From: Acanthornis magna
Lineage: Eukaryota; Chordata; Aves; Passeriformes; Acanthizidae
Direction: 5' to 3'
Length of the DNA stretch: 64,000 nt
Assembly: GCA_036785705.1 (NCBI GenBank)
Contig: JAWUZG010000139.1
Span: forward strand, 806,001-870,000
The position numbers and the translations under genes were made by a program. The notes under the pieces are model-generated. The model saw only the letters and a program-made list of their open reading frames with translations. It had not been told where the DNA came from and did not search any database. Shown in pieces: positions 1 to 9,818 of the stretch (the stretch's first letter is position 1; each line of letters begins with the position of its first letter).

Positions 1-385
1 GAACCACGAACTGGATGAGCCCCGGCCGGAGGAAGAGCGGTACAGAGGGCCCTGGTGCCGGATAAGAGAGTGTGGGGGGGGTCCCGGTGCCGGGGCTGCC
101 ACTCCGCCCTCAACCCCCCCAAGGAGCGCCCCCAGCCCCAGCGCTGGAGCCATCGCGAAGCTCCGCTGCGGCCCCGCCCCCAGAGCAGCCTCCGGCCCCG
201 CGATTGGCGCGGTTATTTCCTGCTCGCCAATGGCAGCTTGAGCTTCTCGTGACGTCACCGGTCACCGGGCAGATTCCGGCGGCGCAGGCCGGGAGACGCG
301 ACAGTGCCCGAGCGAGCGCGGGGGAAAGGGGGAATCCCTGGGAATTCCCGGGATCCCCTCTGGGGCCCCCGGCGTGAGCTCTGAC
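1..385. promoter_or_regulatory. CpG-rich promoter-like island with CCAAT and CRE motifs
   Basis: GC-rich and CpG-rich sequence. It contains an inverted CCAAT box (ATTGG, 203-207), a forward CCAAT (227-231) and a full palindromic CRE (TGACGTCA, 250-257), all within 55 bases. This arrangement is typical of CpG-island promoters. No convincing coding exon is attached; the short open frames here are the kind that high GC produces by chance. It could be the promoter of a gene outside the window or an alternative TMCO1 promoter. Direction is not determined. Confidence 0.5.
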
Positions 386-389
386 ACCT

Positions 390-1270
390 CCAGTATGATC
401 CCAGTCACTCCCAATTTCCCACAGCATTGTCGCAGTTCTCCACCACTGATCCCAGTCGCTCCCATTTTCCCAGTCAACCCCAGTATCGTTACAGACATTC
501 CCAGTATATCCCAGTTGCCCTCAGCATGTTCGTAGTCATTCCCCGTCACTCTCCGTTGCCCAAGTGAGCTCCTAGTTATCCCCGTATGTCCCAGTCACTT
601 CCAGCATATCCCACTTGCTTCCAGCATGCACTCAGGCATTCCCAGTTAGTCACAGTTGCTTCCAGCATGCACTCAGGCATTCCCAGTTAGTCCCAGTTGC
701 TTCCAGCACGATCCCAGTTGCTCACAGCTGTTCCCACTCATCCTGAGTGTGGTCCCAGTCACCAGCAGTATGATCCCGGTTGCTCCTAGTATCTCCCAGT
801 TGCCCCCAACATAATCCCAATTGCCCCCAGCATGTTCCCAGTCAATCCCACTATGATCCTAGTCACCCTCAGTGTGATCCCAGTCTCCCCCAGCATGGGG
901 CCAGCTGTTCTGTCCTCTTTAGTCCCAGTTGCCCCCGGTATAGTCCCAGTCCTTTCCTGTATCATCTCAGTCCCTCCCAGCATGGTCCCAGTCAGGCACC
1001 GTTGCCCCCAGTGTAGATTCAGTAACTCCCCCTTGCTCCCAGTTGCCCCCAGCGTGGTCATGGTTGCTCCCAGTGTGCTTCCAATCACCCCCAGTACGGT
1101 TACAGACACTCCCAGTCTATGCAAGTAGCCCTCAGCATGTTTGCAGTCATTTCCAGTCACTCCCAGTTGCTCCAGCACGGTTCCAGTTGCCCCCACTATG
1201 ATGCCAGTCACTGCCAGTATGATGTCAGTGTGATCCCAGTACAGCCCAGTCACTCCCAGTGCTGCCCTTC
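390..1270. repeat. CCCAGT-based minisatellite with higher-order copy
   Basis: Degenerate tandem repeat in which CCCAGT recurs about every 10 bases, separated by TATGAT-, CACT- or TGCT-like spacers. A higher-order relation is visible: the block around 487 (TTACAGACATTCCCAGT and what follows) recurs at about 1098 with few changes, a spacing near 611 bases. A local duplication of about 43 bases lies at 616-700. It would sit in intron 1 of the minus-strand TMCO1 copy. Long open frames through it are repeat artefacts. Confidence 0.85.
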
Positions 1271-1888
1271 TGGAATCCCGACTCCTCTCTGCGTTCCCCC
1301 CTCCTGGATCTCCAGGCTCCCCAGAGGAGCCCCAAGGGCTGCAAGTCCCCACCAAGGCCCAGTTTGGATCTGCAGTCCCCAATTTTCCGTGTCCCTCTCC
1401 TTTTCCCCGGGCCGGGTTCCGCCCGCCCCCACCGGCTGGGAGCAGCCGAGAGCCCCGCGCTGCGCATCCCGACCTGCCCCGCCTCCATCCCCGCTCCTTC
1501 CGCGAGGTGCGAGGGGCTTGGGGAACGGCGGAGGAGGGATGGAGGGAGGAGGAGCAGGAGGTGGGATTCGGGAGAAAGAGGAGCCGGAAGAGGGTTGGTG
1601 TCCCTCGGAAGACGTGCGACGAGCGGGTGGAACTGGTTGGTTGTCTTGTTATTTGGGTCTTTTTGAGGGGAGGTTGTTTTTTTTATTTTTGTAAGACGTG
1701 CCGAGCGGTTTGAAGGTGCTGTGGGTGCGGGAAGCGCTGGCCCGAGTCCCCGAGCCCCTCTTCACAGCCCCCTACCCTGGTCTTCGCCCCTCCCCAGGGC
1801 CCCCAGTGCTGCCCCTTCACGCGCTCTCTCCCAGCGCTCGGGGGAGCTGCCGGCGGCTCCGCGGACACAGCCGCACCCTGCCCGGCTC
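1271..1888. other. GC-rich non-coding sequence, presumed TMCO1 intron 1
   Basis: GC-rich with purine-rich and T-rich stretches. I see no recognisable exon, repeat or RNA gene. Its position downstream (minus strand) of the TMCO1 first exon makes it presumptive intron. Confidence 0.4.
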
Positions 1889-1890
1889 GC

Positions 1891-1960
1891 CCTCCGCCAG
1901 CAGCGCGGTGCAGACGGACACAAATACTATGAGGAGGGCGTTGGCGAACATGGTGCTCAT
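1891..1960 (-). CDS. TMCO1: TMCO1 first coding exon (partial gene, possibly decayed copy)
   Basis: The minus-strand ATG at 1960-1958 opens MSTMFANALLIVFVSVCTAL followed by LAEG, the N-terminus and first membrane segment of TMCO1, an ER calcium-load-activated channel and translocon-associated protein. As I remember the mammalian protein, this copy differs at three of 24 positions (D7N, T8A, I14V), which is notable in a very conserved protein. The reading breaks from the family right after this point, at the expected exon end. There the dinucleotide is GC (1890-1889) in an otherwise donor-like GCGAGC context, not GT. Later exons, which should lie at lower coordinates, are not seen. An upstream in-frame ATG at 2029 exists, but 1960 matches the family start. 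It may be a live 5' end using a GC donor or a broken duplicate. Confidence 0.8.
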
Positions 1961-2140
1961 GGTGGTGCTATCACCGCCCCCGACCCGGTGACAGTGCCGC
2001 GAACCCGGAAGTGGATCCGCCACGGCCAAGCGGCCATGCCGCGTTGCCTAGCAACGGCCGGAAGCGACCACCTGCGCTTCCGGCTGCGAGAGAAGCCGCG
2101 GGAAGGGCGAAGGGCGGGGAAGGCGCGGCGGGCGCTGCTC
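1961..2140. promoter_or_regulatory. CpG-island core promoter with RFX X-box and ETS sites
   Basis: Immediately upstream (minus strand) of the TMCO1 start. It contains a palindromic X-box-like RFX site GTTGCCTAGCAAC (2043-2055) flanked by ETS-type cores (CCGGAAGT near 2005-2012, CCGGAAGCG near 2058-2066, GCGCTTCCGG near 2074-2083). There is no TATA box. ETS plus RFX in a CpG island is common for housekeeping or bidirectional promoters. A plus-strand transcript partner is possible but not shown. Confidence 0.6.
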
Positions 2141-2342
2141 TGATCAGTGGGGTGGGTGCCAGTCGTGGCGGCGGGCGCTGCTCTGATGAAGGTAGGTGGC
2201 TGTCAATGGTGGCGGCGGGTCCCTCCCGCCCAGCGGGGCTAAGGGAGGGTCCCTGTCACGGCGGCGTGGCGGCGGCAGCTCCCTGGAGTCACGCACATCT
2301 GGGCCTGGTGGTACCGCGCTCGGTGCAGGGCTCGCGGAGAGG
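2141..2342. other. GC-rich sequence with a short direct duplication
   Basis: The motif GGCGGGCGCTGCTCTGAT at about 2170-2187 repeats a near-identical copy at about 2127-2144. Otherwise it is unremarkable GC-rich promoter-flank sequence. Confidence 0.4.
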
Positions 2343-2590
2343 TTCACAGAACCAATTAGCTTGGAAAAGACCTCCGTGATCATCCCGAGTCCAACCTGTG
2401 ATCCAACACCACGATATCAACCAGACCACTCAGTGACACATCCAGTCTTCACTTAAAGGCCTCCAGGGACGATGACTCAGTCACCTCTCTGGACAGCCCA
2501 TTCCAGTGTCTAATCACCCCTAATGTGAAGAAATTTATCCCAATGTCTGGCCTAAGCCTCCCCTGGTGTGGTTTGACACTAGAAAGTCTG
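2343..2590 (-). mobile_element. CR1 LINE fragment, minus orientation
   Basis: Shows the reverse complement of the avian CR1 3' region. Words in order: TTGGAAAAGACCTCCGTGAT, GAGTCCAACCTGTGATCCAA, GGCCTCCAGGGACGATGACT, GGACAGCCCATTCCAGTGTC, then TAATCACCCCTAATGTGAAG. It is 5'-truncated and has no intact ORF. Family assignment is by recognition of these words; the subfamily is not determined. Confidence 0.8.
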
Positions 2591-2779
2591 GGTGTCTGCT
2601 CTCCCTGCACCTTGCTGGGATGTGGTGCCTGAATCTGCTTGCCAGGGGAGGTGCACAAGACGTTTGCTTTCTTCAACATACCCCTTGCAAATAGGTTGTC
2701 TTGGAGAAACCTTCCTGGTTTCTAAAACTCTGTCCTGGATTCATTTGCCAGTGGTGTGAATGGGAGTGTTCAGGACCAA

Positions 2780-2905
2780 CTTGGACAGGTTTCAGAGCAA
2801 CTGGTCTAGTGGAAGGTGTCCCTGCCCATGGCAGGGGGGGTGGAACTAGATGTGCTTTAATGTCCCTTTCAACCCAAACCTATTCTGTGATTCTATCAAT
2901 ATCCT
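2780..2905 (+). mobile_element. CR1 LINE 3' tail, plus orientation
   Basis: Carries the typical CR1 end: GGTCTAGTGGAAGGTGTCCC, a G run, TGGAACTAGATG, CCCTTTCAACCCAAACCTAT, and the terminal TTCTGTGATTCTAT. It is severely 5'-truncated, as is usual for CR1. Confidence 0.85.
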
Positions 2906-3769
2906 GTTAGTGCATCCCACTAGGAGGCATTTTCTGGAATCAAATATTTAGAAATATTGTTGCCTGCCCTTTACCAGAGGCTGTTAATGTCCCACACGCT
3001 CCTTGTACAGCTAGCAGTGGAGTACATCATTCTGTGATTCACAGGAAATTAAATTTCCCATTGCTTGTGTGTGTAAAATATTCACACACAAGGAGGGGAT
3101 GAGACTAAGAAGTGCATTAATGAGGACAGTGCAATAATAGCAAGGGTTTGGCAGAGAGACTAATTAACTTTTATTGAGCCTCCAGTGGCTACACCTGTAG
3201 CAGCAGAACTAAACCAAATCCACCCATGGTAATGGGGTGAGGAGACCTGGAAAGCAGAAATACAGAAAAGGAAACAGGGCAGGCAGGGAAGGGCAGGTTT
3301 GTGCCTGTCCTTATGTAACAGAGGAGTTTGCTGTCAGTGACAGTGATGCACTGTGGGATTACATGGGCAGAGATGAGTGAAAAACAGGGAAAGGAAAAAC
3401 CTCTTGCCCTTAAATTAAAATTTCCGTTCAGCAAGAGGGTGAGGAACTGTAGTTCATAGAAGACAGCGCAAGCAGCAAGTATGGGTGTGAGGTCGGACAG
3501 CAAACAAGCTCTCCGAGCCTGGGGACAGGCACACGAGGAAAGCAGAGAGCCACATGTGTGCAGCTGGCTGAGTCACATGTCACTGAGAGGTGCAGCTATG
3601 CACTGGAGGAAAGTCTCAGCACCGTGTCTGGGCACGGAGAATGTCCTGCAACATCAGGGCAGAACTGAGAACTGGACGTCAGCACCAGGGGACTCAGAGC
3701 CATCAGGGAGCCAGGGATGAAACTGATGATGGTTGTTTCAGTTTGGGATGAGCAGCAGGAAGATACTGA
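2906..3769. other. Intergenic, nothing recognised
   Basis: No gene, RNA or repeat could be supported in this stretch. Confidence 0.4.
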
Positions 3770-4012
3770 CAGCTGGTGATGTGGCAGCACTTGTGATATA
3801 CAGAGAAAATTCTTCCCTGTGAAGATGGTGAGGCACTGGCACATGTTGCCCAGAGAACCTGTGGATGCCCCACCTCTGGAAGTGTCAAGACCAGGTTGGA
3901 TGGGGCTTGAAGCAATCTGGTCTAGTGGAAGGTGTTTCTGACCATGGCAGGGGGTTTGGAATGAGATGATCTTTAAGGTTCCTTCCAACCCAGTCCATTC
4001 TGTGATTCTATA
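3770..4012 (+). mobile_element. CR1 LINE 3' fragment, plus orientation
   Basis: Longer CR1 3' end: GGTGAGGCACTGGCACATGT, TGCCCAGAGAACCTGTGGAT, GGTTGGATGGGGCTTGAAGC, GGTTCCTTCCAACCCAGTCC and a terminal ATTCTGTGATTCTAT. It is diverged and 5'-truncated, in the same orientation as the copy at 2780-2905. Confidence 0.88.
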
Positions 4013-5785
4013 TTATTTTGTGCCACTTCATGCACTTCCCTGTGCTGTAGGCTGTCCTCCACCCTCTCTCCCGCTCTTTAGATCTCTCTTTCCTGGCTGT
4101 GAGAGGTATCAGCATCTATCAAAGCAGTATTTTGAAATAGTTTCTCTTATACTGCTGTGGGGAATGATTCACATGGTATCAGTTATTGATACTGCACGTG
4201 GTCTTTTGGCAGAGCCAGGCCAGGAGGAGATGGTCAGAGACAGGAAGCTTTCCTTTCTAGTGTCTGTGCTTTGAACTGGAGGTCGAGGTGACAACGGGCT
4301 CTTCGCAATTTCATCCTGACATTTTGAGTAACACCAGGATCTTTATTAGCAAATCCTTTTTTCAGACAACACATGGCATATTACTCTCAATGGCATTTCC
4401 TTTTCAAAAAAGCATTCTGTACTTTGATCAATGTGTAAAGGACAGTTGAGGGTTGGGTGCAGTCTGCTTTGATCTACCAGCCTGGGATATGAGAAAAAGG
4501 AAGGCATTTTCCTAATACATGGCTCTGGTTGCATTAGTTAGGGGCTGGTGTAATCTACAAATATTCTAGATACGGAAGTGGTAATATTTATGGAGGCAAC
4601 CTTGAAACCAGATTAGAGATCCCAGTAGATTTCATGTACTGCAGTCTCCAAGCTTAAACTGAACAAAAGGTTCAGTTGCTGTGCACAGTGTGTTAGCGAC
4701 CAGCAGGCAGTAACAGGGTGTGTAAAATTCTCTGTTTGGAGGAAAGGTGCTGGTGGAGGTTAGGATTTTTCCTTTTGTTTTTTCATTCCTCTTCGGGGAT
4801 TTTGTCCCAGCCGTTGCTGGGAGACAATAACGATCGGTACTTAAGAGAGACAACTCCCATGGGGGAGGAGTGCACCTGGCTGCACTTCTCTTAGCTGAGG
4901 GCTTTTCTCTTGGGGAGCAGAGCTATCGAGGAGGGGCAGGTATATCGGTGTATCAGAGACTTGGCCCGGGGGAAGGGGCTGAGCACAGCTCCTAGGTCTG
5001 TCTCTCTGGGCATCGGAAGGGACAGTCGATCTGCTGCTTCCTGCGAGAATTCACTGCCATCGCTAGAGCCCACTTCTGTAAGATCCCGAGAGTGGGAGGT
5101 ACAGCAGGTTTGTGTAATCATACTTACTGTTAATGCTGTACTTCTCATGTCGTTTGCTCTCTGATCTAAGTCATAGTAACTTTTGTTATCTTTATTTTTT
5201 GTTGGAGAGGTGGGATTTTCTTTGACAGACTGTTGAAAGAATAGGCAAGTGTCAAGTTTTGTGCGTTAAACATAATTGACACTTCAAGTATTTATACTTG
5301 GGATTCTAGATTGAAATGATTGGTTTCTCTTATTGCCTATTTGCCATGTTGTGTGTGTTTTGTTTTTAAGAATACGGTTTTCACCAATGTATTTTGTATC
5401 CAAATTAAGCTATGCAGACAGCTGTAGAAATACTACAAGATCAGTGCTATTTTTGGCAGTATTTGGTTTGCTTTTTCTTCTTCCTTCCTCTCTGCACAGC
5501 ATCATTTATTTCTCCAGCGAAACAGAAGGCACTCAGCCACACTTCTCAGCAGCTCTGCAGCCTGTGGAGTGCGTGGGCAGTCTCTGTGTGCAGCATCCTG
5601 GAAAATGTGCATTCTCTTGAAGTGATCTGCTGAAAAGTATGTACTTGTACAGTTGTTCCAGCCTCCCTTATTGCACTGCTCTCAAGATCTGAATTGCCTG
5701 GTCTCTAATACTCCCTGAGATTTGCATTTCATCTGCCAGAGAAACACAGTTACCCAGCGAACCCCGAAAAGCAAGGACACTGAAG
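4013..5785. other. Upstream flank of SEMA4D copy, possible untranslated exons
   Basis: No coding exon is supported. Sequence at about 4860-5107 is more GC-rich and ends in a donor-like CAGCAG|GTTTGTG, so it might be a non-coding 5' exon or old promoter. A pyrimidine tract ending CTGCACAG at about 5501 could be an acceptor. The bases just before the SEMA4D ATG (about 5740-5785) look like 5' UTR. None of these can be confirmed without transcripts. Confidence 0.35.
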
Positions 5786-5879
5786 ATGGCTCTGTGTGCT
5801 TTTTACGCAGTTTGGGGTTTGTTGCTAGAAGCGGCAATAGCATTTGGCCCAGTACCAAGGATCACTCGGGAGCACCAAG
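5786..5879 (+). pseudogene. SEMA4D: SEMA4D exon 1 (signal peptide)
   Basis: ATG at 5786 starts MALCAFYAVWGLLLEAAIAF, a hydrophobic signal peptide, followed by GPVPRITREHQ. Known SEMA4D proteins have ITWEH here, so the conserved tryptophan is an arginine (CGG). The exon ends in phase 1 at CAAG|GTAAGA. Confidence 0.85.
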
Positions 5880-6086
5880 GTAAGAACAGAAATTTAAGTA
5901 TTGTAATATGGGACGTTGTGACATCCTTAGGGTTTCTGTGGGATTTGAAACTCATTGAGGCTTTAGGTTCTTTCAGCCAGTTTGCTGTGAGTTTGGTCAG
6001 GTGTTGCTGGTTTTGCTAATCTATGAAGTGCATAGGATCAGAATACTCAAAACTCATTCGGGCACGGGGTTAACTGATTTTAGTTC

Positions 6087-6720
6087 TGTGAAAAACGAAG
6101 TTCACTCTCCTGTTGAAATTTAAAAGTTTAATAAAGGACAATAGGGGACAAAAACAATAAAGCAAAGAAACAGTGCTGGGTGCTTGGCCCTAAGCCAAAA
6201 GCACACCTGCCATTGAAGGCGTCGTCTTAAGTACTCTTTGTATTGCATCAGCCTCATGCCTATTCATAAGCATTCATGCATATTCAAACTTTTCTCAGAA
6301 CTATTTTGCATGTTCCAAGAACTGTTTTGCATGGCTCCTCCTTGGTCCCGCCTTTTTAGAGCATGCATGGTTTTGGCTGTGGTTTCTTCCAGTCTTGGTT
6401 ATCGTCTCCAGTTTGAGCTTTTCTCCATGGTCCTTGGATCTGGTTATGGCTGATAGTCAGGTATCAGTGTTGGGTCTTCTCTGTGCTGTTCTTTGGGTGT
6501 TATCCAGTCAAGCAGGCAGTGTGGTTAGTAAAGGAAAGTCTTTTAAACTACCTCTATTAGTTATTTCACTACTATATCGAAATCTAGTTAATAACAGAAA
6601 TTAAAACATTGGTTATATACCTCTATCTTTATAACAAGACTACTTCTATATAAAAAGAATAAAACCATACACACAATGAATATCTGTGAAAAGCCAACAC
6701 TATATTATGTATTCATCACA
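6087..6720 (-). repeat. 3' LTR of the ERV
   Basis: Bounded by TGTGA on the left and TCACA on the right, a short inverted terminal repeat compatible with TG...CA ends (634 bases). On the minus strand it begins right after the polypurine tract. The R/U5 part contains TTTATTAAACTTTT, a polyadenylation-like signal. The bounds are inferred from these motifs; there is no second LTR to compare with and no target duplication can be tested. Confidence 0.7.
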
Positions 6721-6734
6721 ATTCCCCTTTTTTG
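6721..6734 (-). promoter_or_regulatory. ERV polypurine tract
   Basis: On the minus strand AAAAAAGGGGAAT directly precedes the LTR TGTGATG, the usual position of the plus-strand DNA priming tract between env and the 3' LTR. Confidence 0.75.
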
Positions 6735-6738
6735 TTTT

Positions 6739-7641
6739 CTATAAATTATTTGGCTTGAGCAATGCATCTTGCTTTCTAATTTCCATTTCTCTCTGGTTCT
6801 TTTCACATATTATTTTTGCTTCTTCAAAGGGGTCTTCTCTTCGTTTCTTTAACACCATTATCTTTTGTGCTGTTTCAGATGTGGCCCATTTTGAGTCCAT
6901 AGGTATTATTACTACTTGCATTCCTTGGACTACACTGGTGATTAGTCGAATAAAATAGGGAATTAAGCAAGGAAGAAATAACAAACCATCTGTTGCACAT
7001 AAAAGGAAGAAGCCCAGCTTTTTCCACCATTCTATTCCTAATACTTTATCCCACCAGTTAGCTTTTAGCATTGATTCCCATCTTTGGGTCGGTACATGGG
7101 CTATTTTTCTGATATCTTTGTCTATATCTAAGACAGCATCCCCATTATCATCAATTTTCAAACAGTCCAATGTATTAAATTTTCCACAAACTCCCCCTTC
7201 TTCAGCTAATAAATAGTCTAAAGCCAACCTATTTTGATACACTGCGGCTCTTGTTTGCCTTTGTTGACTTGATTTTAATTCCAGTGCCCGAGCAGTTTTG
7301 TTGGTTATGATCTCTACAACAGCTTGAAGTCTTATAATTCGATTTAACATATAAATCGGGTTTCGATAACCCCAGCTCCCATCTTGTGCCCAGGTGGCTG
7401 GCCCATATGTTTCCAGTATGCATTCAGGAGGCTAGCCCTCCTCTCCCCATTTTTGAAACCCCCCGATCAGTTCTCTTTTGTTCCTTTTTAGGTCCTCGTA
7501 AACTGGTACTCCTAATTGATCTCCATCTGGTCCTGGTAAAAGGAAAAATCCTGTCTGTATGATCCCCAGAGTGCAACTCCCTTTCCACCGGGGGGGTGAG
7601 TTTTGGGTATGCTCTTTTTCCACATATCCAAAATAGACCAT
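6739..7641 (-). pseudogene. env: ERV env, C-terminal surface and transmembrane subunits (broken)
   Basis: Segment 7350-6739 is a 203-residue open stretch with a heptad-like region, an immunosuppressive-domain-like stretch ([15 protein letters not shown]), a following cysteine pair and a membrane anchor ([20 protein letters not shown]). The same frame continues upstream to 7641 but is cut by TAG at 7434-7432. RNKR within 7641-7435 may be the furin site between subunits. The cysteine motif after the QNR stretch does not fit the usual CX6CC exactly. Defective remnant. Confidence 0.8.
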
Positions 7642-7661
7642 CTGGTGCCTTCCAGTAATCC

Positions 7662-8543
7662 TTAAGCCTGTTGATTTATATTGTCCCAGAATTTGGATAT
7701 TTCTGGGATTCCAAAATAGGGATTTTTGCCTGTATCATTACATTGAAAAAGCTTGATTTCGTTATTAAACTTGCAGGTTTTTTCTTTGGTTCCTTTCTGA
7801 GCCCAATACAGAGTTGGTTCCTCTGGGACCCACCCTATAGAACTTCCGTTACTAACTTCATATCTCTTACAGGGAGTATTTCCTACTTTGCTAAGGAAGT
7901 TTTCCCCAGTATGCCAAAGGCACTCTTCTCCTATCACTATTGAACTTAAAATCCACCCTTCTGGCCGGTTTTCTCCTTTCATGTTTGTTCGGTTCCATTT
8001 AAGAAGTTCTACAGGGCCTAGGCTAGTGCCCTTCCATGGCCATTCCTCTGTCATTAAAGCCCCACCACAGACTCAACAGTTGGTAATGTTTAGTTCCTTA
8101 CTTATTCTTTCCCCCAGTTCTACAAACAGGTTTTTCCCTACTCCTGAGATTTCCATTTCTTTTTCCAATTGTTGTTTGAGTTTTGTATACAAATCCTGAC
8201 GTGGGGTTGATACAGGGTTGGATTGCTGGGTTGGTTTCACCTTTTTGTTTACTGTTTGTTCCTTTACCAAATCTTGGACTCGGTTACTAAGGGCAAAAGT
8301 GAAGCAAACCCATTTTTCCCCTTTTGGACATTTTTCTCCTAACCTACTACCACTTGTTCCTAAGTTTTCCGCAATCCAGTATCTTTTCCCGTTTTGTGTG
8401 CAAGTAGCTAATTTGGATGGATCATAGCATTGATTGCTAACATGAGTATGGGTAAAAAAAAGGAACCTCGGGTTCATTCCCAGTAAAGTGTCCAGTAGCA
8501 TTTGCAACACGATTTTGCTTATATCCCATAAGGGAAAAGGCAA
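7662..8543 (-). pseudogene. env: ERV env, N-terminal surface subunit (broken)
   Basis: Two open stretches (8543-8073 and 8054-7662) in one frame, separated by TGA at 8075-8073. The stop lies within what looks like the CXXC motif of gamma-type surface subunits. A frame change between 7662 and 7641 separates it from the downstream env part. Cysteines and N-x-S/T sites are frequent. It is not functional as read. Confidence 0.75.
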
Positions 8544-8694
8544 AGAATGAATGACACAAGGAGGAATAGTAGAGGTCCGGTATGGCTTATACCCCCACCT
8601 CCCATGCCTATGGGGTTGCTGCCCATAGCAGGGCTATAGAATCTTCTCGGTGGCGAGTACAGTGGTCAATCCGGTCTTGCCCTCTATTTCCTTG

Positions 8695-9060
8695 TCACTT
8701 CCTCCTTATTAGTTTCCAAGCAAATCGCCTTCGACACTTTTTAACTGTGGTTTCCCATTGTTCCTCGGGTACTTCCCATTCAACAGGTACTCGAAATTCC
8801 CACCCACAGAGCAAAGTTATTATTTGAGTTAACCCTAGTTCTGTCTGGATAGGGAGTGAATTTCGCTCTCGACACTTCATGCAATGAGCTTGCCATTTTT
8901 GTGAATGACAATACCAGTTTTTCCCACAATGTATGCAGTTACATTTAACCCAGCTAGCATGTCCGATGAACCAGACAAGGTATGTGGTATGGCATTGAAG
9001 AAGGTTGTAGTATCTCCTTGAGATTAGGATACAGTCTATTTTCTTCTTTATATAAATCAC
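8695..9060 (-). other. Cysteine-rich small ORF between ERV pol and env
   Basis: A 121-residue frame on the ERV strand, with closely spaced Cys and His (CNCIHCGKNWYCHSQKWQAH, then CMKC) resembling a zinc-binding cluster, followed by a basic C-terminus ending RRFAWKLIRRK. It lies between the end of integrase (9249) and env (8543). It may be an env leader, an accessory frame or chance. I do not recognise a family. Confidence 0.45.
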
Positions 9061-9248
9061 AGGCTAAGGCTAAAACGTAAGGACCCTTTGTTCGAAATAG
9101 TCCTGATCCTCCAGTTTGGGGTGGAAGTATTCCTCCCCAAGGCGGGTATCAGAGGTTTCTCAAAACTTGTCCAGATGGCACTTGAAACCGCTGATATAAA
9201 CTTGACCTTATTTTCCAATTATTTGTGATTCTCGGTACCTCCCTTGGA

Positions 9249-9758
9249 TCATTTGGGTCTTCCCAGTTCATTACCACCAAGTCCTCTCTTAAGAGTCAAC
9301 CTGGTATCGCCTGGCTTAGAGGTTAGAGTCCACTCCTTAGGTTCTTCCACAGGTCCTTTAATTCTGCTGGCGTGGATCCATCCTCTTTCCCTGGTCCGGA
9401 TCGCTGCCTCAGTTGTCAGTAGTACTTGAAAAGGACCTTCCCATTGTGGGGTTAAAGATTGTTCTCTCCACAATTTCACTAATACCCATTCCCCTGGTTG
9501 GATATTATGAATTTTAAATTCTAAGGGAGTGGTTTGAGGGATTATCCCTTTTAACCGCAAATTTTCAAGTGTTTTTGCAGTGGTGATGACACATTTTCTA
9601 ACACTCATTTCCTCTTCTTCATAAGTAGCAGTTTCATGTTGTGTGGTTAAAAAAGGCAACCCAAAGATTCTCAGTAGAGCCAATGGTAAACATTTTACCC
9701 AGGACATCTGTGTTTCAATCATCAGTTTTGTTAGAGCTCTTTTTAAAGTCTGGTTCAT
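9249..9758 (-). pseudogene. pol: ERV integrase C-terminal part
   Basis: Begins MNQTLKRALTKL, the segment following the third catalytic acidic residue of retroviral integrase. It continues into the C-terminal domain (PGEWVLVKLWREQSLTPQWEGPF is split by codon context here and is read as the SH3-like domain). It is in the same frame as the upstream pol segment, and an in-frame TAG at 9821-9819 separates the two. Confidence 0.8.
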
Positions 9759-9818
9759 TCTTTCTTCCCGGCCCGAACTCTGTGGATGCCATGGGGTATG
9801 TGATTCCCATTTTATTCC

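Noticed and set aside
786..1382. 198-codon minus-strand frame
   Set aside because: It is a translation of the CCCAGT minisatellite, seen as repeated TG-TxLGATG words.
1119..1694. 191-codon plus-strand frame
   Set aside because: It runs from the minisatellite into GC-rich sequence with no family similarity, as expected by chance in high GC.
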